Of a stretch of 35,887 bases of DNA, positions 1-8,700 are shown one piece after another. Numbering within the stretch: position 1 is the stretch's first letter; each line of letters begins with the position of its first letter. The stretch is taken from contig JACDHZ010000007.1 in assembly GCA_013820755.1 (NCBI GenBank), forward strand, positions 1 to 35,887, given 5' to 3'. The stretch comes from Chthoniobacterales bacterium. Lineage in GTDB: Bacteria > Verrucomicrobiota > Verrucomicrobiia > Chthoniobacterales > UBA10450. The notes below the pieces were generated by a model. That model saw only the letters and a list, made by a program, of their open reading frames with translations. It did not search any database and was not told the DNA's origin. Both the position numbers and the translations under genes were made by a program.

Positions 1-2
1 AG

Positions 3-1142
3 CCGCGATATCGTTTCCACTGGAATTCGCCACTACTCATGAGCCGGCACAAGCCCGGCGTGATTTACCTTGCCGGCAACCGAGTGTTCCGGCTCAGCGA
101 CCGTGGTGAGAAATACGCCGCCATCAGTCCCGATCTCACGCGGAATGACCCGGAGCGCACGAATGCCACAGGCAGTGGCGCAGAAAATTTCGGCGTCATC
201 TATTCACTGGCGGAATCCCCAGCACGCGCTGGTTTGCTATGGGCCGGAACAGATGATGGCAGGCTCTGGGTTACCGATAACGATGGAGCGAAATGGAACG
301 AGCTAACGCAAAACCTTCCAGAGGCAGTTCGTGGCCAATGGGTCGTAAGGATCGAGGCGAGCGCCCACGACCCGAAAGTCGCTTACGTCGCGCTAAACGC
401 CTACCGCAGCGGCAACGACGCACCGATGATCGTACGCACGTCCGATGGCGGCGCGACGTGGCAGAGCGTTGCTGGCGACCTGCCCGCAACAGCACCGGTA
501 GAAGTGATCCGGGAAGATCCGATGAACCCGCGGCTGCTTTATGCGGGCACTCATTTCGGCTTGTTCGCTTCGCTTGATCAAGGTGGGAAATGGATGCGAA
601 TAGCTGACGTGCCAGCGGTGCGTGTAGACGACCTGCAGATTCATCCGCGCACAGCGGACCTGGTAATCGCAACCCACGGGCGCAGCATTGGCATCCTCGA
701 TGACACTCGTCCGCTGCGCGAATTAACGCCCGACGTCGCAGCTCGACCGGCGCATCTTTTCAGCGTCGCGCCAGCAAACGGCGCTTACCTGCTGCCCGGC
801 TGGGTTGATTGGTCCGGCAAAGCGCAGTTCCGCGGTCCGAACCCGCCTGAGGGAGCGATCTTCACGGTCTGGGTGAAGGAGTTTACCGGAGACGAGGTGA
901 AAATCGCGATCACAAACCCGACCGGAACACCGGTGGCAAACTTGAAGTCCCTAGTAACGCAGGGGCTCACGCGGTTAACTTGGGATCTGCGTCCGACGAA
1001 AGATGTTCTGACCGAATACGGCGGCGTCGACCCGAAGCGGCTGCTACCGAGCGGCGACTACACCGCTGAGCTGACTTTCGGAAGAACAAAGGTGAAGCAA
1101 ACGTTTCGCGTCAACGTGGCCGAAGGCGTTCGGACTCGTTAG
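3..1142 (+). CDS. BNR/sortilin-like beta-propeller protein, 3' part
   Basis: The reading frame is open to the left edge of the window. Codons before the first ATG (position 39) encode a continuation, RFHWNSPLL, that resembles the 'RFnWntPi' stretch of VPS10/sortilin-like BNR-repeat proteins annotated as glycosyl hydrolases. The gene therefore starts upstream and only about 380 C-terminal residues are present. Asp-box repeats (TSDGGATW, SLDQGGKW, TDNDGAKW) mark propeller blades. The GRSIGILDD segment closes the propeller, and a C-terminal beta-sandwich follows (TRLTWDLRP, then LLPSGDYTAELTFG). Such proteins are usually secreted or cell-surface, but the signal peptide lies outside the window. 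No catalytic function is proven for the family, so 'glycosidase' should not be assumed. It converges on clpC with a 42-nt gap that holds a GC hairpin. Confidence 0.85.
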   Translation, partial: PRYRFHWNSPLLMSRHKPGVIYLAGNRVFRLSDRGEKYAAISPDLTRNDPERTNATGSGAENFGVIYSLAESPARAGLLWAGTDDGRLWVTDNDGAKWNELTQNLPEAVRGQWVVRIEASAHDPKVAYVALNAYRSGNDAPMIVRTSDGGATWQSVAGDLPATAPVEVIREDPMNPRLLYAGTHFGLFASLDQGGKWMRIADVPAVRVDDLQIHPRTADLVIATHGRSIGILDDTRPLRELTPDVAARPAHLFSVAPANGAYLLPGWVDWSGKAQFRGPNPPEGAIFTVWVKEFTGDEVKIAITNPTGTPVANLKSLVTQGLTRLTWDLRPTKDVLTEYGGVDPKRLLPSGDYTAELTFGRTKVKQTFRVNVAEGVRTR

Positions 1143-1173
1143 GCATTGGCGAATGGCCCGGCCGGCAAGCGGG

Positions 1174-1195
1174 GCGCGGCATCGCTATGCCGCGC
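1174..1195. terminator. GC hairpin between convergent genes, overlapping the clpC stop
   Basis: A perfect 9-bp stem (GCGCGGCAT / ATGCCGCGC) with a 4-nt loop sits between two convergent genes and contains the clpC stop codon (1185-1187). There is no clear T-tract on either side, so it could be a bidirectional terminator or an mRNA-end stabilising hairpin. The structure is seen directly; the function is inferred. Confidence 0.5.
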
Positions 1196-3668
1196 TCGCC
1201 GGTTCGCTACCCTGCGGCTCAGCAACGTGGAACTCAAGCTTGTCGCCGGCCAGCGTGGTGTGCACCACATCACCGGCCTTCACGTTTCCACGCAGCAATT
1301 CTTCGGCGAAAGGATCTTCGAGGTAACGCTCGACCGCGCGGCGCATTGGACGCGCGCCGTACTGCGGGTCGTAACCTTTGTCGATCAGGAACTCTTTTGC
1401 TGACTCAGCGAGCTCCATGTGGACTTCCTTCTCCTTGATTCGTCCAAAGACTTTCGCGACTTCGAGATCAACGATCTGCAGCAGATCTGCTTTCGTCAGT
1501 TGATGGAAGACAATGATGTCGTCGAGGCGATTGATGAACTCCGGCTTGAAGGCTTTCCGCGCTTCTTCGAGCAGGCGGTCACGCATGGTATCATATTCAT
1601 GTTCGCCGAGCGGCTTGGTCGCACCGAAACCCATCGTAGTCTGACGCTTCAGCGTTTCGGCGCCGACATTTGACGTCATGATAATGATGGTGTTCCGGAA
1701 GTCGATTTTGCGCCCTAACGAGTCAGTGACTTTACCTTCCTCGAGGATCTGCAGCAGCAGGTGCATCACATCCGGATGTGCCTTTTCGATCTCGTCGAAT
1801 AAAACGACCGAATAAGGGCGACGCCGCACAGCTTCGGAAAGCTGGCCGCCCTCCTCATAGCCGACATATCCCGGAGGCGAACCGATCAGCCTCGAAGATG
1901 TGAATTTTTCCATGTATTCGGACATATCGATCTGTATCAACGCGTCGCGATCGCCAAACATGAACTCGGCGAGTGTCTGCGCCAGAAATGTCTTACCGAC
2001 ACCGGTAGGTCCGAGGAAAATGAATGACCCGATCGGCCGCCGCGGATCTTTGAGATCAGCGCGGCTGCGCCGCAGAGCCTTCGATATGGCGATCACCGCT
2101 TCATCCTGACCGATCACCTTCCCTGTTAACTCTCCCTCCATCGCGAGAAGCTTCGCGGTTTCCTTCTGCTCCATCTTCTGGAGAGGAACACCGGTCATCT
2201 TGGAAATGATGTTCATCATGTCGTCTGCCGACACGAGGACTTCCTTCTCTTCCCGCTCTTCGCGCCACCGCGTGAGAATGCCTTCCAGCTTGTCTTTCGT
2301 CTGCTTCTCCTTATCGCGCAGTGAAGCAGCCTTTTCGAAATCCTGCGCCTTGATCGCCGCTTCTTTTTCGATGCGGATCTCTTCGATCTCGCGCTCGATC
2401 TCCTTTACGTCAGGCGGACGCGTCATCGCATTAATGCGCGCTCGCGCTCCTGCTTCGTCCATCACATCGATGGCTTTGTCGGGAAGAAAACGACCGGTGA
2501 TGTAGCGCTCGGACAACTTCACCGCGAGTTCCAGTGACTCGTCAGTGAGTTTCGCTTTGTGGTGCGCTTCGTATTTCGGACGCAGACCCTTCAGGATCAA
2601 AATTGCCTCGTCAACTGTCGGAGCTTCGACCTTTACAGTTTGAAAACGACGCTCGAGGGCAGCGTCTTTCTCTATGTACTTGCGATACTCGTTCAGCGTA
2701 GTCGCACCGACACACTGCAGTTCGCCGCGGCTCAGCGCTGGTTTGATGATGTTCGAGGCGTCCATCGCTCCTTCGGCTGAACCGGCGCCGACGATCGTGT
2801 GCAGCTCATCGATAAACAGGATGACGTTCTTAGAGCGGCGAATCTCATCCATCACGGCTTTGATTCGCTCTTCGAATTGACCGCGGTATTTAGTGCCTGC
2901 GACCATCAACGCGAGATCGAGTGTGATGACCTTTTTGTCGCGCAACAACTCGGGCACATTTCCGCTCGCGATCTCCTGCGCCAGACCTTCAGCGATGGCC
3001 GTCTTTCCGACCCCAGCCTCGCCTAGCAGCACCGGATTGTTCTTGGTGCGACGGCAGAGCACCTGGATGACGCGCTCGATCTCGTTAACGCGACCGATGA
3101 CTGGATCAAGCTCGCCTTTTTTAGCTAGTTCAGTGAGGTCTCGGCCGAACGCTCGCAAGGCGGGCGTTTTAACATCCTTCTTTGAGGACGGCTCTCCACC
3201 CGCGGACTCCTGTTCGGATTCGGGCGGCGTGAAGTTAGGATCCAATTCCTTGAGGATCTCGTTCCGAGTGCGTTCTATGTCGACCTCAAGGCTCTTAAGC
3301 ACGCGCGCAGCGACACCTTCGCCTTCGCGCAACAAACCAAGCAAGATGTGCTCGGTGCCAACGTACGAATGATTCAGTGCCTTCGCTTCCTTGCCTGCGA
3401 GCGCGAGCACCTTCTTAACACGCGGCGTGTAGGGGATGTTGCCGACCATCTTCGTCTCCGGCCCGGAGCCGACCTGTTTTTCGACTTCCATCCGGACCGT
3501 CTCGAGGTCCATTCCCATCTTCTGCAGCACGTTGACGGCAACGCCCTGCCCGAGCTTGATCAAGCCGAGCAAGAGATGCTCTGTGCCGACATAATTGTGA
3601 TTGAAGCGATCCGCTTCCTTCCGAGCGAGCGCCAGAACCTGCTGAGCCCGCGGAGTAAAATTATTCAT
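1185..3668 (-). CDS. clpC: ATP-dependent Clp protease ATPase subunit ClpC
   Basis: An 827-residue Hsp100 unfoldase that feeds substrates to ClpP in the cytoplasm. Two N-terminal Clp repeats occupy about residues 1-145. The first AAA+ domain has Walker A GEAGVGKT near 216-223 and Walker B ILFIDE near 283-288. A ClpC-type middle region carries a UVR motif (about 438-460). The second AAA+ domain has Walker A GPTGVGKT near 553-560. The start was set at 3668 because [10 protein letters not shown] matches the family N-terminus; the frame is open a further 43 residues upstream, but that part lies inside mcsB. It begins 4 nt after the mcsB stop, so it is the last gene of an mcsA-mcsB-clpC operon. In Firmicutes this ClpC reads phosphoarginine placed by McsB; the same pairing is inferred here. 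Confidence 0.97.
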   Translation of the reverse strand: MNNFTPRAQQVLALARKEADRFNHNYVGTEHLLLGLIKLGQGVAVNVLQKMGMDLETVRMEVEKQVGSGPETKMVGNIPYTPRVKKVLALAGKEAKALNHSYVGTEHILLGLLREGEGVAARVLKSLEVDIERTRNEILKELDPNFTPPESEQESAGGEPSSKKDVKTPALRAFGRDLTELAKKGELDPVIGRVNEIERVIQVLCRRTKNNPVLLGEAGVGKTAIAEGLAQEIASGNVPELLRDKKVITLDLALMVAGTKYRGQFEERIKAVMDEIRRSKNVILFIDELHTIVGAGSAEGAMDASNIIKPALSRGELQCVGATTLNEYRKYIEKDAALERRFQTVKVEAPTVDEAILILKGLRPKYEAHHKAKLTDESLELAVKLSERYITGRFLPDKAIDVMDEAGARARINAMTRPPDVKEIEREIEEIRIEKEAAIKAQDFEKAASLRDKEKQTKDKLEGILTRWREEREEKEVLVSADDMMNIISKMTGVPLQKMEQKETAKLLAMEGELTGKVIGQDEAVIAISKALRRSRADLKDPRRPIGSFIFLGPTGVGKTFLAQTLAEFMFGDRDALIQIDMSEYMEKFTSSRLIGSPPGYVGYEEGGQLSEAVRRRPYSVVLFDEIEKAHPDVMHLLLQILEEGKVTDSLGRKIDFRNTIIIMTSNVGAETLKRQTTMGFGATKPLGEHEYDTMRDRLLEEARKAFKPEFINRLDDIIVFHQLTKADLLQIVDLEVAKVFGRIKEKEVHMELAESAKEFLIDKGYDPQYGARPMRRAVERYLEDPFAEELLRGNVKAGDVVHTTLAGDKLEFHVAEPQGSEPASAA

Positions 3669-3672
3669 TATT

Positions 3673-4788
3673 TTAAGGCTCGGAGACCGAGCCGTTGCCC
3701 GTCGCCTCCCGCGCCACTTTACTGATATCAGGTTTGGGGAACACTCGCAAACGCTCGCGGATAATTTGCGCACGGAGTTCGTCGCGTTCTTCCGCATTCA
3801 GCTTCTGCTGCGAGCTTTTTTGCAGGTGCGCTGGTTGAGTATCGATAAACAGCTCATCGATCGGCAGTCGGCGATCTTCGGGGAATGCGCCGAGATCAAC
3901 TCCAAGCTTTATTATCGAGAGGAGATTCAGCGCTTCTTTCGAAGTCATCGCATGAGCGAACGTAAGGACGCCATATGCGCGGCCAATTTGGTCCCAGAGG
4001 GTATTCGACTTCTTCTGAATCAACATCTGCCGCGCGTCGTGTTCCTTCTCGATAATTGTTTCGATCACCTTGCTGAGCCGGCTGATGATCTCCTCTTCCT
4101 TCTCACCGAGCGTGGTCTGGTTGGAAATTTGGAAAAAATTGCCCATCGCTTCCGTCCCCTCTCCATAGAGCCCGCGTACGGCGAGACCGATTTTGTTCAC
4201 CGCCTGAATGACCTGGTTGATCATCTCGCTTAAGACGAGGCCTGGGAGATGCAGCATCGCCGAAGCGCGCATGCCTGTGCCAACATTGGTAGGGCACGCC
4301 GTCAGGTAGCCGAGTCGCGCGTCATACGCGAAGTCGAGTTTCCCCTCGAGCGTACTGTCGACCTTATCGACGAGCTTGAATGCGTTCTTAAGTTGCAGAC
4401 CGGACCTGATCGACTGCATCCGAAGGTGATCCTCTTCGTTCACCATGATGCTGAGCGTCTGACGGCGGTTCATGACCACCGCGCTGCCGACGCTTTTCGC
4501 GGCGTGCTCACGGCTTATCAGATGCCGCTCCACCAATACCTGCTTCTCTAGAGCTGAAAGATCCTGGAGCAATTCCGAAAACGAGTCCTGCATCTCCGGC
4601 AGCTCCTCTACTGGAGGCTTGACCAGTTCCAGAATCTGCGTGCGCTCGAGCTTCTTCGCCCATCCCGGAAATGGCCGGTGACGAAGATTCCGCGCGAGGC
4701 GAACGCGACTGCTTATCACGATCTGGTGATGCGGACCTTCACCACGCAGCCACTCACCCCCCGTTGCGATGACGTTGGAAAACTTCAT
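3673..4788 (-). CDS. mcsB: Protein arginine kinase McsB
   Basis: A 371-residue phosphagen-kinase-fold enzyme that phosphorylates arginine side chains of proteins using ATP. Visible hallmarks are the ATP-binding arginines in SSRVRLARN (about 26-34), the NEEDH loop (117-121), and the catalytic cysteine motif CPTNVGTGMR with Cys165. The C-terminal tail contains RDELRA (about 335-340), which fits the RDxxRA phosphoarginine-binding motif described for Bacillus-type McsB and separates it from metabolic arginine or creatine kinases. Its ATG overlaps the mcsA stop by 4 nt (ATGA), indicating translational coupling. clpC follows after 4 nt. No ctsR repressor gene is adjacent, unlike the classical Firmicutes operon. 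Confidence 0.95.
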   Translation of the reverse strand: MKFSNVIATGGEWLRGEGPHHQIVISSRVRLARNLRHRPFPGWAKKLERTQILELVKPPVEELPEMQDSFSELLQDLSALEKQVLVERHLISREHAAKSVGSAVVMNRRQTLSIMVNEEDHLRMQSIRSGLQLKNAFKLVDKVDSTLEGKLDFAYDARLGYLTACPTNVGTGMRASAMLHLPGLVLSEMINQVIQAVNKIGLAVRGLYGEGTEAMGNFFQISNQTTLGEKEEEIISRLSKVIETIIEKEHDARQMLIQKKSNTLWDQIGRAYGVLTFAHAMTSKEALNLLSIIKLGVDLGAFPEDRRLPIDELFIDTQPAHLQKSSQQKLNAEERDELRAQIIRERLRVFPKPDISKVAREATGNGSVSEP

Positions 4789-5282
4789 GAGTGGCTTGCC
4801 AGATCGGTCTCGAGCTTGCGGATTTGGTCGCGCAGCGAAGCAGCCGTCTCGTAGTTTTCTTCCGCGACTGCTTTTCGAAGGTTCTCGCTCAAAGTACGCA
4901 TTTGGTCGCTGAGCTCAATCTCGCGGTGGGCGCGCTGGGGTAATTTACCGATATGCTCTGTGCCCTTGTGCATCGCCTTCAGCAATGACCCTAACCCTTC
5001 GGAAAACGTAATGTAGCATGCGCTGCAACCCAACCGGCCGGTCTTCTTGAAATCGGCCTGGGTAAACCCGCAGACAGCACACTTCTGAGTGGGTGCTCCC
5101 TTCTCGATTTCCTCAGCCGCGCCGATGCCGAGCAGCAAATCGGCGAGCGCGAAGCCGGTCGGGTCCTGAACGCCTTTCTCTTTCGAGCAAGCATCGCAGA
5201 GGTTCACCTTCTGCATCTTGCCTTCCAGAATTTGCGTCAGGAAAACCGCCGCGTCATTGCATTTGCAAACGTCGCACAACAT
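4785..5282 (-). CDS. mcsA: McsA-like zinc-finger/UVR protein, McsB activator
   Basis: A 165-residue protein with two four-cysteine zinc modules: C3-x2-C6 with C29-x2-C32, and C68-x2-C71 with C86-x2-C89. A C-terminal UVR motif follows (about 135-160, core EENYETAASLRDQI). This architecture and the position just before mcsB match McsA, the adaptor that activates McsB. It starts with ATG at 5282 and overlaps mcsB by 4 nt. It is the first gene of the mcsA-mcsB-clpC operon; the next gene upstream on this strand ends beyond an 89-nt gap. Redox or metal control through the cysteines is known for the family but not shown here. Confidence 0.9.
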   Translation of the reverse strand: MLCDVCKCNDAAVFLTQILEGKMQKVNLCDACSKEKGVQDPTGFALADLLLGIGAAEEIEKGAPTQKCAVCGFTQADFKKTGRLGCSACYITFSEGLGSLLKAMHKGTEHIGKLPQRAHREIELSDQMRTLSENLRKAVAEENYETAASLRDQIRKLETDLASHS

Positions 5283-5290
5283 CTCTCTAC

Positions 5291-5320
5291 ATTAGACCTT
5301 AACAGTCCGGTAACATTCAA
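5291..5320 (-). promoter_or_regulatory. Possible sigma70-like promoter for mcsA-mcsB-clpC
   Basis: On the minus strand, TTGAAT (5315-5320) and TCTAAT (5291-5296) are separated by 18 nt just upstream of the mcsA ATG. The -10-like box ends only 8 nt before the start codon, so a transcript would be nearly leaderless. No CtsR-type operator was recognised. The evidence is pattern only. Confidence 0.25.
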
Positions 5321-5371
5321 TCCCGGCGTTGTTTCAGCACCTTTTGCGCGCAGGGGCGTGTGACTCCACGA

Positions 5372-6403
5372 TCAAGAATAGATCGGTGTGCCGCCCTCGC
5401 GCACGAGCTCGCGGAAACGCGCTATCATGCGGCCGGTGATCGAGCCCGGCTTGCCTGTTCCGATTACGCGTCCATCCACTTTGATTACGGGGATGACCTC
5501 AGCCCCTGTACCCGTGAGAAAACACTCGTCCGCGACGAACACATCGTGGCGGGTGATCTCTGCCTCTGTTATTTTCAGGCCGAGCTCATCCGCGATTTCA
5601 AACATAACCGCACGAGTAATTCCTCGCAGCGCCCCAGCTGAAATTGGAGGCGTGAAGATCCGGCCTTTCTTGATCACAAATACATTGTCGGCGGTGCATT
5701 CGGCGACGTTCCCAGCGTCATTCAGCATCAACGCTTCGTCGGCACCTGCGAGGTTCGCCTCGATTCGCGCCATCACATTGTTGAGATAATTCAACGACTT
5801 CACCGCTGGATTAAGAGCCGCCGCATTCATTCGGCGCGTCGCGCACGTGACAACCGTGAGCCCGTTGCGGTAAACCTCTTCGGGATACAGCGCGATCGTC
5901 GCCGCGATGATGATGATGCTCGGGCGCTTACACTGGTGCGGGTTCAACCCGAGGTTCCCCACACCGCGTGTCACAACCTGCCGGATATAGCCATCGCGCA
6001 GCCCGTTCTGCCGGACCGTCTCGAGCAGCGCATCCGTCATCTCTTCCTTGCTGATCGGGATATCGAGACAGATCGACCGCGCAGAGTCCCACAGCCGATC
6101 GTGATGCTCCTCGAGCCGAAAAACGCGACCATCGTAAAATCGGATTCCCTCGAAAATACCGTCGCCGTAGAGCAGACCGTGATCGAATACGGAGACCTTC
6201 GCTTCGGACTGCGGCAGAAAGTGTCCGTCAACGTAGATCGTCAACTCCTGCGCCTGGGCAGCTGAACGGGCCGTGCTTGTTTCGTTTGCCGGCTTTACCG
6301 CGGCATTCGGCGACGTCTCCTGCGGTTCATCGATCAGCAGTGTGTCCGAGTTAGTCGTTTTCGTTGGCACGAAAAACGTTCGGTGGTCTGTCTGGCAATT
6401 CAA
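5372..6403 (-). CDS. ilvE: Branched-chain-amino-acid aminotransferase (PLP fold type IV)
   Basis: A class IV aminotransferase of the IlvE/D-amino-acid transaminase family, which interconverts branched-chain amino acids and 2-oxo acids. The family-like part begins at LTIYVDG (about residue 54) and includes the FDHGLLYGDGIFEGIR block. The PLP lysine is K202 in NPAVKSLNYLNN, E235 lies in NVAECTADN, and TGTGAEVIPV is the C-terminal phosphate-binding loop. The longest frame starts at TTG 6403 and adds about 53 Ser/Thr/Ala-rich residues absent from the family. Other in-frame starts are GTG at 6370 and TTG at 6244; the latter would give a normal 290-residue enzyme. None has a well-spaced ribosome site, so the start is unresolved. 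Branched-chain specificity is inferred from overall similarity. Confidence 0.85.
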   Translation of the reverse strand: MNCQTDHRTFFVPTKTTNSDTLLIDEPQETSPNAAVKPANETSTARSAAQAQELTIYVDGHFLPQSEAKVSVFDHGLLYGDGIFEGIRFYDGRVFRLEEHHDRLWDSARSICLDIPISKEEMTDALLETVRQNGLRDGYIRQVVTRGVGNLGLNPHQCKRPSIIIIAATIALYPEEVYRNGLTVVTCATRRMNAAALNPAVKSLNYLNNVMARIEANLAGADEALMLNDAGNVAECTADNVFVIKKGRIFTPPISAGALRGITRAVMFEIADELGLKITEAEITRHDVFVADECFLTGTGAEVIPVIKVDGRVIGTGKPGSITGRMIARFRELVREGGTPIYS

Positions 6404-6453
6404 GCAGCAAATCCCGATTCAGCGTTTCAATTCCCGCGGAGCGCCGGGTGAAG

Positions 6454-7119
6454 CTATCCAAGCATCCCATCCACGATCCGCAGCTCACGATCTCCGCGTG
6501 ATGCGAGCCGATTATCGTGCGTCACGACGAGCAGCGTCTTTTTGCGATCGCGCGCCAGGTTCAAGAGCAGATCGATGACCGCATCGCCGGTCCCAGAGTC
6601 GAGATTGCCTGTCGGCTCGTCTGCAAAAATGATATCCGGATCATTCGTAAGGGCTCGGGCGATCGCTACGCGCTGCTGCTCTCCGCCAGACAACTCCGCC
6701 GGCAGGTGATGCATACGTTCCGCAAGACCGACATCACGCAGACTGGCTTCGGCTGTATCCCGGTTTGAGCGCCCGCCAATCATCCCTGGCAACGTAACAT
6801 TTTCCAGCGCGGTCAGTTCCGGCAGCAAGAAGTACCCCTGAAAAACGAACCCCATTTTCTCGTTCCGCAGCTTTGCCTGCGCGGCAGCGCTGCCCTGATA
6901 AAGCTTTCGGCCCTCGAACTCCACGGTGCCAGCTTCGGGCCGCTCCAGTCCAGCGAGCGTATACAGCAATGTGGTTTTCCCCGCCCCCGATGCGCCGACG
7001 AGAAACACTGCCTCGCCTTCTTGGACCCCGAGCGAGACGCCCCGAAGCACCTCGATATTGCGCGAGCCGATTCGAAAAGAACGGCGTAGATCCTGAGCCA
7101 CAAGCTGCGAAGAACTCAT
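6454..7119 (-). CDS. lolD: ABC transporter ATP-binding protein, LolD/MacB type
   Basis: A 221-residue ATPase with Walker A GASGAGKT (42-49), Q-loop FQGYFLLPEL (about 92-101), signature LSGGEQQR (142-149), Walker B IIFADEP (162-168) and H-loop VVTHD. The HLPAELSGGEQQRVAIARAL block and short length fit the LolD/MacB/FtsE-like export subfamily. LolD energises release of outer-membrane lipoproteins from the inner membrane. No LolC/LolE permease gene is next to it: the flanking genes are a secreted peptidoglycan-binding protein upstream and ilvE downstream. The partner must be encoded elsewhere, and the LolD name is a best guess within a family of close paralogues. Confidence 0.8.
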   Translation of the reverse strand: MSSSQLVAQDLRRSFRIGSRNIEVLRGVSLGVQEGEAVFLVGASGAGKTTLLYTLAGLERPEAGTVEFEGRKLYQGSAAAQAKLRNEKMGFVFQGYFLLPELTALENVTLPGMIGGRSNRDTAEASLRDVGLAERMHHLPAELSGGEQQRVAIARALTNDPDIIFADEPTGNLDSGTGDAVIDLLLNLARDRKKTLLVVTHDNRLASRGDRELRIVDGMLG

Positions 7120-7194
7120 TGAGCGTCAGCATCGGCAGATCGGCGGACAACGCAATTAGCGAGCCTCGACGACGAGGCGCCTTCCGACGTTCCG

Positions 7195-8124
7195 TTAGTA
7201 CATGCCGAGCGACTCCACCGTCGCCTGGTCAAGCACCCCGGTCATCGCCAAACCGAATGCCTGCTGATAGCTGAGCAGAGCTGCGCGCGTAAGCGGACCG
7301 TAGCTGCCGTCAATCGGGCCATGATAGTACCCGAGGCGCGAGAGCTCTGCCTGGACATTCGCCATCACCTGCTCGGGCGACAAGTCGTTGTACGCATAGA
7401 TCGGGGCGTCGTAAGCATAGCTGCTGAAGTACGGATCATAACCGTACGCTGGATACCAGAACCCGTAGTTCCAATAGTAGTACCCGCCGCCGAAGAGCGC
7501 GAAGCGCGTGTAGTGGCTTCTCCACCAGTCGCAGTCATGGTGATTGCGATCCCAGTTGTCGTTATGCCAATGCCTGCGGTTGCGGTCTCCTTGACGATCT
7601 CGTGGATGAGGATTGTCTCCCGCGCTGGGGTTCCGCCCCTCGGGGTTATTGCCGCGACCGTTTCGCCAGTTTTGGTCGGGAGCAGTTCCGATCGTATTCC
7701 GGGGATCGCGAGCGTCCCTGTTAGCCCCCGTTCTCGAGTCGCCTGTAGGATGCAACGACCTTGGTGCCTTCAGGTCGTCCGCCCCTACCGTGCGCTGATC
7801 AGCATTCTGCTGTGCCGCTCGCCGCGTTGGATCTGCAACGATCGTATTACGGCCCGAGGGAGATTGGCTCTCGCCGGAGTTAAACTGACGCGGTAATTCC
7901 TGCCACTGTTGCGGCCTGATTGTTGGACTTGCCACTGTGTTGCTGGCGGGCCGCTGAACTGCCGCGGGCGGCACAATCCTGCGTGCCTGAGAAGATTGCC
8001 GTGCGGGCGCGCGAGATACAGCGGCTGCCCTGCGCGGACCGTCCCCGCCCTGCACAATATTCTGAGCGGTGGCGAAATGTGTAAGCGGGAGGATTGTCGC
8101 GAATAAAGCAAGTGTTCGGCTCAT
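7195..8124 (-). CDS. Secreted protein with C-terminal peptidoglycan-binding domain
   Basis: A 309-residue exported protein. A signal peptide is visible at the N-terminus (hydrophobic stretch to about residue 20, ending FATAQ). Residues about 25-190 are low-complexity, rich in Ala, Arg, Asn, Pro and Asp, and look disordered. A Tyr/Trp/Gly-rich stretch follows (about 200-238). The C-terminus (about 243-309) is a PG_binding_1-type fold with the usual LGYYHGPIDGSYGPLTRAALLSYQ pattern split across two helices. It probably binds cell-wall peptidoglycan in the periplasm. No catalytic domain is present. It sits upstream of the lolD-like gene with a 75-nt gap, and co-transcription is possible. Confidence 0.8.
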   Translation of the reverse strand: MSRTLALFATILPLTHFATAQNIVQGGDGPRRAAAVSRAPARQSSQARRIVPPAAVQRPASNTVASPTIRPQQWQELPRQFNSGESQSPSGRNTIVADPTRRAAQQNADQRTVGADDLKAPRSLHPTGDSRTGANRDARDPRNTIGTAPDQNWRNGRGNNPEGRNPSAGDNPHPRDRQGDRNRRHWHNDNWDRNHHDCDWWRSHYTRFALFGGGYYYWNYGFWYPAYGYDPYFSSYAYDAPIYAYNDLSPEQVMANVQAELSRLGYYHGPIDGSYGPLTRAALLSYQQAFGLAMTGVLDQATVESLGMY

Positions 8125-8228
8125 ACTGCTAAAGAAGTTTCGCCTCGAATGTCTCTTCTATTCAACTCCATACAGTGACAAACGACTCGATTGTTGAGTA
8201 GCGAATGCCGCGGCGGCAGGGCCTCATG

Positions 8229-8681
8229 TCACCCAGTGGTGTTCTGACGCACGGCCTCATACAGCACAATTGCCACTGCGGTGGCGAGGTTCAGGCTGCG
8301 AGTTCCGTGCATTGGAATCGTGAGCAGTCGATCGCTATGTTTCGCTAACAGCGCCTCGGGGAGTCCCTTGGTCTCGCGGCCGAACACGAGATAGTCGCCT
8401 GGCGCAAACTGCTGCTCGTGGTAAACGCGCGAAGTCTTCGTCGTGAGAAAGAAAGTGCGATCGTGCTGCGATTGTGACTGCTGCAGGGCACCAAAGGATG
8501 GCCACAGCTTCACGTCAACTTCCTTCCAGTAGTCAAGGCCCGCACGTTGAAGCTGACGATCGTCTAAATCAAAACCAAGCGGCTGCACCAGGTGCAAGCG
8601 CGAACCGGTCGCGAGGCACAACCGGCCGATGTTCCCAGTATTCGGCGGGATCTCCGGCTCGACGAGAACGACACTGAACAT
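8229..8681 (-). CDS. trmL: tRNA (cytidine(34)-2'-O)-methyltransferase TrmL
   Basis: A 150-residue SPOUT methyltransferase of the TrmL (YibK) family, which 2'-O-methylates the wobble base of leucine tRNAs using S-adenosylmethionine. The N-terminus FSVVLVEPEIPPNTGNIGR is the family signature. FGRETKGLPEALL and the trefoil-knot C-terminus RSLNLATAVAIVLYEAVRQ supply the SAM-binding loops. Its length matches the minimal family with no extra RNA-binding domain. It is followed upstream by transaldolase with a 19-nt gap on the same strand, so the two are likely co-transcribed. Confidence 0.93.
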   Translation of the reverse strand: MFSVVLVEPEIPPNTGNIGRLCLATGSRLHLVQPLGFDLDDRQLQRAGLDYWKEVDVKLWPSFGALQQSQSQHDRTFFLTTKTSRVYHEQQFAPGDYLVFGRETKGLPEALLAKHSDRLLTIPMHGTRSLNLATAVAIVLYEAVRQNTTG

Positions 8682-8700
8682 CCGCGCCCACGCGGCTCAG

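Noticed and set aside
2893-3372. 159-codon plus-strand ORF inside clpC
   Set aside because: Antisense shadow of a strongly conserved gene; Ser/Arg-rich with no domain.
7321-7896. 191-codon plus-strand ORF
   Set aside because: It is antisense to the secreted peptidoglycan-binding gene, whose signal peptide and C-terminal domain are clear. Codon content looks like a shadow.
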